Shown here one piece after another: positions 56,050-64,000 of a stretch of 64,000 nt of DNA. The stretch is from Pocillopora verrucosa (lineage: Eukaryota > Cnidaria > Anthozoa > Scleractinia > Pocilloporidae), in the NCBI RefSeq assembly GCF_036669915.1, contig NC_089312.1, positions 22,793,904-22,857,903 on the forward strand, read 5' to 3'. Every line of letters starts with the position of its first letter. Within the stretch, counting starts at the first letter, position 1. Made by a program: the position numbers and the translations under genes. Below the pieces are notes generated by a model that made no database searches, was not told the DNA's origin, and worked only from the letters and a program-made list of their open reading frames with translations.

Positions 56050-59000
56050 TCAGCCGCCTTCTGAAAGAATTAGAGAGCGCTGTTCTTTTTCAAAGTCATA
56101 TATTGTTGTTCGAGAGGGAGGAAATGGAGCAGTGCTGAATTTCTTGTTTTCAAGCTTGATATTTATATCGTTGGTGCACACTTTAGGGTTGGTAACGCAA
56201 CCGGAAACTGTCCGCTTCTGCACTGAGAAAACACACAAATCTTGTGTAATAAGGGCGGGGAGTCAAGAAGTTCTGAAACTTACGGATTTCATTCTTGCAT
56301 CGAGTCTTATGTGCAGACTACTGTGATAAAACCATATCTGAACGTTGGATGAACCGTTAAATAAATTGTACAAACTGGTGGTGGGTTTGAACAGAAGCTC
56401 TTTCCTTTTTTCGCCTTTTTTCCTGAGCGGCGGTATGTCTTTCCAAAAACTATGATGTCAGAAAAACGTGATGATCGTTATCATATGTAACCAGAGCAAG
56501 GCAGATCTGTGGTGTTGGTCAAAAGAAGTTGGACCATAAGAGAACTACAGCATTCCCTCCCGTGATTTAGATCTTTAACCTTGTCCACAATGATATAAGC
56601 ACATTTTTTTTCTATCAATGGGGAATCAAAATTAGTCGCTTAATGGGGAAATTTCGACTGACAGGTAGTGAAGTTTTAAATGAATTGTCACCATGTGCAT
56701 TGCACTGAGTTGGGGTGTGTTCAGTTGTGTTATGATGGTCCATTCCGATCCTTATTATACAATGCACACAACTCGACATAATGGTGAGGATCAAAATGAG
56801 CCGATGCGAACTAAGAAAAGAGCCACATCTCGTTCAAGTAGTTACTCTTAATTATTTGATTCATCGTGTGACAAAGATAAGCAGTACAGCAGTTAACACA
56901 TGACGATTAACATTTGATGTAATAGTGTCTTTTCAACGTGAGGCAAACTGGGTGAAAAGTTTGTTTAAGAGTTACTTAAAAACAGTAAGAAAACCAAACA
57001 GCCAACTATCGCAGAACGTTTTTTACATTTATGAAATCTTCAAATAAAGAGACGGAGGTTGTTCCACAATTCCTATGCATGTGATAACTGAAACTGTTTA
57101 ATCCTTCAGCTTATAAGCGTCCAGAAAGATCGTCATTTGCTGAAATTAAACAAATCTTATTAGTAAAATTAAGTGCTAAAAGTATAAGGTTTGAAGTACA
57201 GCGAAGTCAAACCAACATGACTACAAAAATAGCGCAGATGAGGGTAGTGGGGGGGAAGTGGGTTCCCAAGGGCTTCCGGGGTAAATGTTACCCCCGCCCC
57301 CCTTCTTTTGAAACCTTACATATTAATTGTTCAAGCGATAAATCAAAGAACCTGTCAAGAATAAAAATGCCAGTAACACGCTAATGTAAAAAATACTATT
57401 GGAATATATAACAGACACCTTTAAATGTTCACAAAGGGGCGGTAAAATTTGGTTTTCGTGTCAGGGTGTCAGTTAAACGACGTTTGAGTAAGCAAACCAC
57501 ATATTGACTGTTCATTGGGCAAACTAAAGTGGCCTTTAAAACGGTGTCATCTATTCCACCACGTGATCTCTAGAATAGATGCACTGAAGCAAATTTTGTT
57601 CTTCCAAACCAATACACGTTCCTCAAGGGAAACCCCCCTTTAAATTTGATCGGAAACTGTAGAGCGATAATATGTATCCAGAAACATACGGAAGATACTG
57701 CGCTTCTGCTTAAGAAAAAAAAAAAGGTAGGAAGTTTTTGGTACAACTTTATTGAAAAAAATGAAAAAGGATTTAGGTTTACCCCTCACACATGATTTCC
57801 CATCATCTTCCAGAGGAATGTATCCTCGAGGACATTGCCAAACGCAATACAGTCTGCCACCTCGCACAACACTGAAAAGGCCCTCCTTACACTGCTTACA
57901 TTCTCGGCGACTAAGGCATTTCTGACAGTTATACGGGCACCCTTAAAACATAAACAAAAATCCAAAAAATTAGTATCAAGCTTTGACGTTATGTAGTTAA
58001 GGAAAGAGAAAGATATGTTTGTACGGTTAGAATATTTAACGTACGGTGTGAAAAAACCTGTCTAACAGGTAACAAGAAATAGCCTTCAAAGCAGCTACAC
58101 ATCCCATTCCTTTTTGTTTCCCATTTGTCATTATCTTGCTTATATTTTCCTGCCAAACTTTGTTGTTGTTATTATTGTTGTTAATGCTTACGTCCACAAA
58201 GCTTTGGTTTCCCCTCTCTCATAATCTCAAAATATCCTGTAGGACATTTTTGTCGACAATGAAAGTCTCTCCTGATACGAACTCGATACCAACCATCCTG
58301 GCAGTGCGAACAAGTTTCGTCCAAGCAACCACGTGTGTCTAAGTATCCGAGTAGAAACATAAATTTCAAAAGGCGCGAAGAGGTCGAATATTTTTCATTA
58401 AGGTGCTGGTACCTTTGTAAAACACCTATTACATCATTTATTTCGTTATTCATTTTTGGCTGTGGAGGGGGGAAGTCTTATTAAATGCGTCTTTGATGTC
58501 AACAAACTAATTTCAGAGAGACCAGCCAAGCTATCTTATTTTGCTGCTCTATCTCCTACTTCAAAGGGAAAACTCAGTTCTAGTCCCGAGTTGGTAACAA
58601 TTAGTAACCCTCTGATAAGACAGAAGAAAGTGACCTGCAATGGCGCTGTTTTTAATTTTTTTATGTGTATGGCCAAGTCTATATATGCAAAATCAACTTC
58701 AAGCTTATAGAAATGCATATTTATCGTATTATATTATATATATATTATTTCATTTCATATTATATTTCGTTATAGTTTTAGTAGTGCTGTTCACCGTTTT
58801 TTTACCCTTTTACGTATCGGCAGGAGATGACAGGTTTGAGGAGTGTGGACACGGTGCACGTAGAATCCTAATTCAAAACATAAATATCTCTTAAGATGAT
58901 TTAATATCACTCTGGTTTTGAGGAATCTGTGGAGGATCAGGAAAAAGCCGATATCGTTTAGCGAATTTTTACACGGAGGCATTTCCTCCTGTTATACATC

Positions 59001-62000
59001 GTTATGTGGACAGATGACATTATTCACGAGCGACAGGAACTCATCTCCTGTGAGAGATCATTTAAAGAATTTATAGGTAAAATTGAGAAGTAAGGATTAA
59101 GCCTTAAGATAAAGCGGTCCATCTCGGTAATAACCTATTCCTCGCTTACCTTTGTTGCACACATTACCAGACTCCAAACTATAAGCAGCAAGAAATCCAG
59201 CTGGACAACTAAGTAAGCACTTGGAAAACACATCCTTGATAAGGTAAAAGTCACTTTCACAAACATCACAATTGTAAGAATCTTGACAACTTTTGCAATT
59301 CGCCCTGCACACTAGACCGGACAGAGAGAGAGAGAGATTATTTTTCATAATATACTTTTCTATCCGTTAACCTATTAAATTACGGCGTGCGACTTGCAAA
59401 AGCAATTTTCCTCTCCATGCATATAGCCCATAACATCCTCCTCGTGTGGGGGGTAGGGGGTATGGGGGGTGGGGGGAATAATCCTTTGCAGAAGAAACCC
59501 CAAATTAATTTATAGCTAACCGCCTTTCCTAAGAACAAGACGTAACTAAGAAATCAGGGTTAAATCAACGCATAATGTTTCTTACTTTCACAGTAAGGCT
59601 GACCGCTGTACATGTCTTCTTTTCTGAAGAACCCTGATGGACAGTTGGACAGACACTTTGTTCCTTGTTTGTACTGTAGAACCCAACCATCTTTACAACG
59701 AGAACAAAAGAAGTCTTCGCACATTTCTGTAAGTTAAGATTAAAAATATCGCTGATAGAACTATTGCTTAATACTAGTGTAGAAGATATACCTTTAACGA
59801 ATTTCAAGACGAACAACTGTATTGCTTACCTGGCCTGCATTTGGTCCCGTGTTTCACGAAACCCGCGGGACAAGAAGCCACGCATTGAACCTTGGCACCA
59901 GTCCCTTGCTGCATAAGTAGATACCCGTCTTCACATCTGTCGCAGATATCATCGAACTGCTCCTCACACTGGGAACAATGCGGTATCCTACTGCATCCTA
60001 TTTATAACCAAGAGACAGAAAATTGGGTCATTCGTACAAGTAAACGATTTGGAAGAAGATGCATCGTCCTTTAATATTCTATGATCTAAAATTCATGAAT
60101 CCAATTATTATAGTTTTAGGGTCGGTTATTGGGATGAAGATTAACTTGGGCCGCGGTTTTAGACAAAGGAACCACGAGAATTCTCGCTTAATAAGTTTCT
60201 TTTTCAAATGCTCTCTATTGGCCGTCTTGACAATGGCCATAAATATAGATTTCAGACAAAACATTTGGCTAAATTGAAGACGGTCTATACGGAGTTCGCA
60301 AACCAAAAGATGATGTGTGTTTCAATAACCACCCTTGAGATTTGTGTCTTACAGCTTGATACTTGCAATGTTATAAAAGAGGATTATCTTGACATTTTTT
60401 TCAGAGAAGGGTTTTCCTGAGAGTGTCATTTGATGAAATCATGACGTTTCTACCTTCAGTAGTTCTACAGATGACACCGTTGTCCTCAGTCTGTATCGCA
60501 GTGAAGTCGTCTGGACAGCTTTCTACACAGCTTGCACCCCAATAACTTTCAAGCAAAGTAAAGCCATCCTGGCATCTATGGCATGTTCTATGGTCGAGAC
60601 ACGAGGCACAATTTGGAACGTTTACACTGCAAACTGAAATACGATAAGAATAACATTGTGTAATTACGCCTGGCGATTCCAATCTAAAATTTAAGTTCTA
60701 AGTAAAAAAAGGAAACAGGACTAGATTTCGTCTCTGCAAATTTAGACATTGAACCTTTTTGTGATGATAAACTTCAAACTTCTTCGCTATTTGCTGCGTA
60801 GAAGCAAACAGCCACTCCCAAAGTTACATGGCTTCCCTTGGTACGATCTTTTAATGCTTACTTTGGGTGTATGTTTTACTTATCTCATTTAATTCATTTT
60901 TATTTTTTTTCACTATGGCAGATGGAAGCAAAGATTCAAGAGGAGTAAGTGAAAGACTACTTAAGAAGGCAGAAAGGGATAAATATGCCTATGTTCATTC
61001 GTCTATCAATGATTTCAAAATCCTAAAAACATGATATAGGTTTTATGCTCGAGTCACCAATTTATTTGAAATGTCATTACTTTTCGAAACAGTTTGGTAC
61101 TAACAGTTCATTTTGATCATATAGACTCCTTTAAACCGCTATTTTAAGTAAGCCAATAAATGGTTTAAACAACTGACTCGTATGAGACATTGGAACCGTC
61201 TCGTGTAGGTCATTTACCTCTTCACCAAGATTATTTGGCAAATAATTGTTTTAAAAATGATCTCAATTTTACAGATTTTTCTAGAGCGATGGGTGTGTTT
61301 ACTGGAGATATATCAATAACCGAAAGACCCGTGATTGCCGCTGAGGTCAAGTGAAATGACACAGACAAGGATAATGAGTAGAATCAAAACTGTGGTGATG
61401 AGAAGTGAATTTCCTCTGTGTGTTGTGGTTCTCTACCAACTAAGTGTTCAAAAAGCCTTGAGACGGTTTGATAGGGAAAATTACATACTGCAGAGGGTTA
61501 AAATTATTACTTTTTAACGGTAGGAGATCTTTCTCCAACGGTTTCCGGGAGAATTCGGTTTAATTTCAGGTGAAAACTATTTGATGCACACATGGTTCTC
61601 TAGCCTTGACCCAAAAGAAGAATGACCTCCTGTGGTTTTTCAATATCTTCCAAAGAAACGGGAAAGGGCTTGTCAGCCGTCCGTCGGTGACAAATACCTC
61701 CATGAACCACTTGCCAACATCAAGGGGAAAAAAAGGAAAAAAAAACCGAACCTGAAGAAAACATAAATCTAACATATTTACAGCGAGAACTGCAAGAAGC
61801 AAGTCAAATATTACTTTTTAAGTGACTTTAAGAGAAAATTGAATCCTACAGAAGGAAATCATCTTGTCAACGAATTAGCCTCAAAGATATGGAAGGAACC
61901 TTCTAGATGATTTTTATTGACGACACTTAATACTTGAGAGGTTTATATCTCTTACCTTGATTGTTCAAGAGCAAAGAAGGCAGGTGTGTTTCTCTGGACT

Positions 62001-62088
62001 CACTTTTCATGTTTTCCATAGCTGCTACTGGTCTTTTTGCAAAGAAACTGGCCCAGAGGAGACATATAAGAAGAGCCCTTCCTTCCAT
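56050..62088 (-). CDS. Secreted protein with six furin-like (R-spondin-type) modules, eight exons
   Basis: Predicted 420-residue secreted protein. Exons in order are 62088-61956, 60633-60454, 59997-59830, 59726-59586, 59311-59150, 58338-58192, 57941-57783 and 56222-56050. Every intron has GT..AG ends and lies in phase 1. Exon 1 encodes a signal peptide (MEGRALLICLLWASFF) and a short spacer. Exons 2-7 each encode one cysteine-rich module of the pattern C..C..C....C..C.(D/E)G(F/Y/W/L)......C...CP.(G/D)(F/Y).......C, like the furin-like repeats of R-spondins and proprotein convertase C-terminal regions. Modules 1, 2, 4 and 6 have eight cysteines; modules 3 and 5 have six. Exon 8 encodes a polar tail (GCVTNPKVC, YDFEKEQRSLILSEGG) with no transmembrane segment, thrombospondin or protease domain. 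R-spondins have two such modules plus a thrombospondin repeat, so this is R-spondin-like only at module level. Extra exons in the 1.5-kb seventh intron cannot be excluded. Confidence 0.82.
57249..57281 (+). other. G-quadruplex motif in the last intron of the furin-repeat gene
   Basis: G7, G3, G3 and G4 runs with loops of 4, 7 and 5 bases on the plus strand, followed by C-rich sequence that could pair with it. Confidence 0.6.
59448..59476 (+). other. G-quadruplex motif in an intron of the furin-repeat gene
   Basis: Four runs of five to six G separated by TA, TAT and T within 29 bases on the plus (non-template for the plus, template for the gene) strand, in the intron between exons 4 and 5. 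Confidence 0.7.
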
Positions 62089-64000
62089 GTTGGCGGTGTT
62101 GGTTCTTTGCCCTCTTTGTCTTTAAAAGATATGATTTTTTGAACTGCGTAACCTCCCTGCCTCTGCACTGAAGATGATATTGTCAAACGGACAGCGGGCA
62201 CATCTCTTAAGTAAGGTGGGTTAGCAGCTATCTATTACGTGCTTATCACATCCTCTTGTCAAGCATAATAACATTAGTGTCAATGCGGTTAATTAAAACT
62301 GGCGCCGAGAAGCGCATCCTTCTTCCTTTTTCAAAATTGTGTTTATAAAATTTTACTTTTGAAGTATACTCATCGAGAAAACTTTTTTGTGGTACAAAGC
62401 AATATGCAATCATAATTAACACTTTCTTGAGACCATTTTTAATTTCATGTGTTTTGATGAAATCCTGAGCATTAGAAATCTGGTGGTGTCATATTTTTTT
62501 CTAGATAATTCATTCTTGACGTCAAACAAAATTATGGTTGATAACCCAAGAAAATTATTGACAGATATCACAATTCTGATTTTACGATGGTGTAGATAAA
62601 TAAAACCATCGGTGATTACTGGTAACTAAGGTTAATAAGACTTTCTTAACTGCGCTGAAAATCGAGATTTATTGAGTCAGGCATGCTACACAAACACGGT
62701 TCAAACAGCTTGACTTAGCTACTTACGTTTCGCATAAAGCTTAACTTAAATAAAGAGTATTGATTCAGCGCTAGAAAGTACTAGCCTTTGTTTAATTTGA
62801 CAGTTCCTCCCGGCCGATTGTAGTCAGCATCCAAAACCTTTTAGTCTGTGACACGATTCTCGAAAGAGCCAATTATAAACTGTCAAGTAAACGAGATCTG
62901 GCTGGATATAAAAGACTAACCCTTTGTTCAGCTCCTTCCTCGATCACATTGACTCGTCTTTGTCTTCGATGATTGTACGGCAAAAAAATTGCCTTATAGA
63001 TCGGTTTACTGAAAAATATACTCCCAAAAATCATATGTTTACAATTACATTTATCTTTTAAATCTGAGAAATTGCTTTTTGTTCTATACTGTTACTACAT
63101 AATTCACTCAAATTTTTCTTTTCTTGGTCAGTTCTATTTTTTCTCAGTTGTTTGTTCTTAGTGTGTAAACCTTCCATTATAGATTGTTCGGGTTTGTTTT
63201 GTTTTGCTGTTGTTGATGGTATTGTTTTGTTCCTTCAGACAGTGGGAAGTATATTTTCATTTCTATAAAGCTTTCAGAACCCACTGTTTAAAATTTTATC
63301 GGCTGGCAATATAAGCGGCTTTTTTATAAATCATAACGAAGAAACAATTGACTGGTTTAATACAAATCGGAACTTGAATATGGTGGTTTTGCATTTAAGA
63401 TGAGGTTTTTGAGGTTACACACGTAAGTCAGACAAGACTGACGCAAAAGCAAACGCAGTTTTTAACACTATTTAATATAATGCTTTTATGAATTTTTTTT
63501 TTCTGAGCAATCCCTTGAAATTTGCATATTGGAAAATCGTATTTTCCCCGTCTGATATCAATAATTATCCAACTGAGTGCTCTTCTGGCGTTGTAACATT
63601 GTTCCAGCCGATGCACTGATCTCTCCAGCCGATTATTAAAAAAAAGGAAAAAAAAAACACCCGACAAAACAAAAAAAAAAAAACAACAATTATAACTAGA
63701 AAGATTTGTCTGCTAGAAAGATTTGTCTGCAGCAAGACATGTGAAACGCACGATAAAGTGATTTTAAAATTCGAAGTGTTTTTAAGGGACATTTGCACCA
63801 TAACTGCGTTATGACATGATTTTATTCAACTTGATCCCTTCATTTGTTGCACTCAGTAGGAAATATGCCATTAGGAGTAGCTTTTGAGTGAACGCACTCA
63901 TCATATATTTCTGCTAAATCTCAATTTAATTGGCCTTTTTCGCTTTATAAAAACACTCGCTTTTGAGATGAGAGCACATGAAAAACCAATCCTGCAAAAA
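62089..64000. other. Upstream of the furin-repeat gene to window end
   Basis: Should contain the promoter of the furin-repeat gene on minus, but no clear core element is visible. A plus-strand TATAAAAG lies at about 62906-62913 followed 50-60 bases later by an ATG whose frame closes after 28 codons. A-rich simple sequence lies at 63636-63686. No gene recognised. Confidence 0.4.

Noticed and set aside
57640-57782. Read-through end of the furin-repeat gene after exon 7
   Set aside because: Read-through gives a low-complexity Phe/Lys tail; the donor GGG|GTAAAC joins in phase to a good terminal exon at 56222-56050.

Overview
The window looks like nuclear DNA of a cnidarian, most likely an anthozoan and probably a stony coral. 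The DNA is AT-rich. It holds a cluster of intronless rhodopsin-like (class A) GPCRs, intron-containing genes with GT..AG splice sites, a Wnt gene, a furin-like-repeat gene, a decayed CR1/L2-type LINE, small palindromic elements and a tRNA-derived tandem repeat. Genus and species cannot be told from the sequence.

Layout. Eight intact single-exon GPCR genes lie at 0.03-1.0 (-), 3.0-3.9 (-), 8.5-9.5 (-), 12.9-13.9 (+), 21.7-22.7 (-), 26.0-27.1 (+), 48.1-49.1 (-) and 52.0-53.0 kb (-). They are paralogues with a shared signature: a short second extracellular loop without cysteine, a C-x5-C pair in the third loop, no proline after the TM6 CW/CY, and an often degraded NPxxY. A four-exon Wnt gene (15.1-18.7 kb, minus) sits inside the cluster. 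Its splice phases all agree and it encodes a 340-residue secreted protein, but it lacks both the acylated-serine motif and the WCC fingertip of normal Wnts.

The stretch 19.4-21.1 kb is repeat-rich (AACCG-rich element with short inverted ends, TCGAGTTA-type repeats). A 40-bp minisatellite (27.15-27.87 kb) is followed by a 4-kb array of eight tRNA-like repeats (28.2-32.1 kb). The stretch 32-42 kb has no recognised gene but holds tandem and direct duplications and a cluster of perfect E2F-type motifs. An unrecognised multi-exon minus-strand gene lies at 42.8-45.9 kb, overlapped by two MITE copies, with a LINE remnant just beyond it (46.4-47.7 kb) and a fold-back element at 47.8 kb.

At 56.0-62.1 kb (minus) an eight-exon gene encodes a secreted protein of about 420 residues with six furin-like modules, one per exon, all introns in phase 1. 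The modules resemble those of R-spondins, but there is no thrombospondin domain. The window therefore combines a receptor family with unusual switch motifs, a structurally aberrant Wnt and an R-spondin-like multi-module protein. Any functional link between them is inference only.
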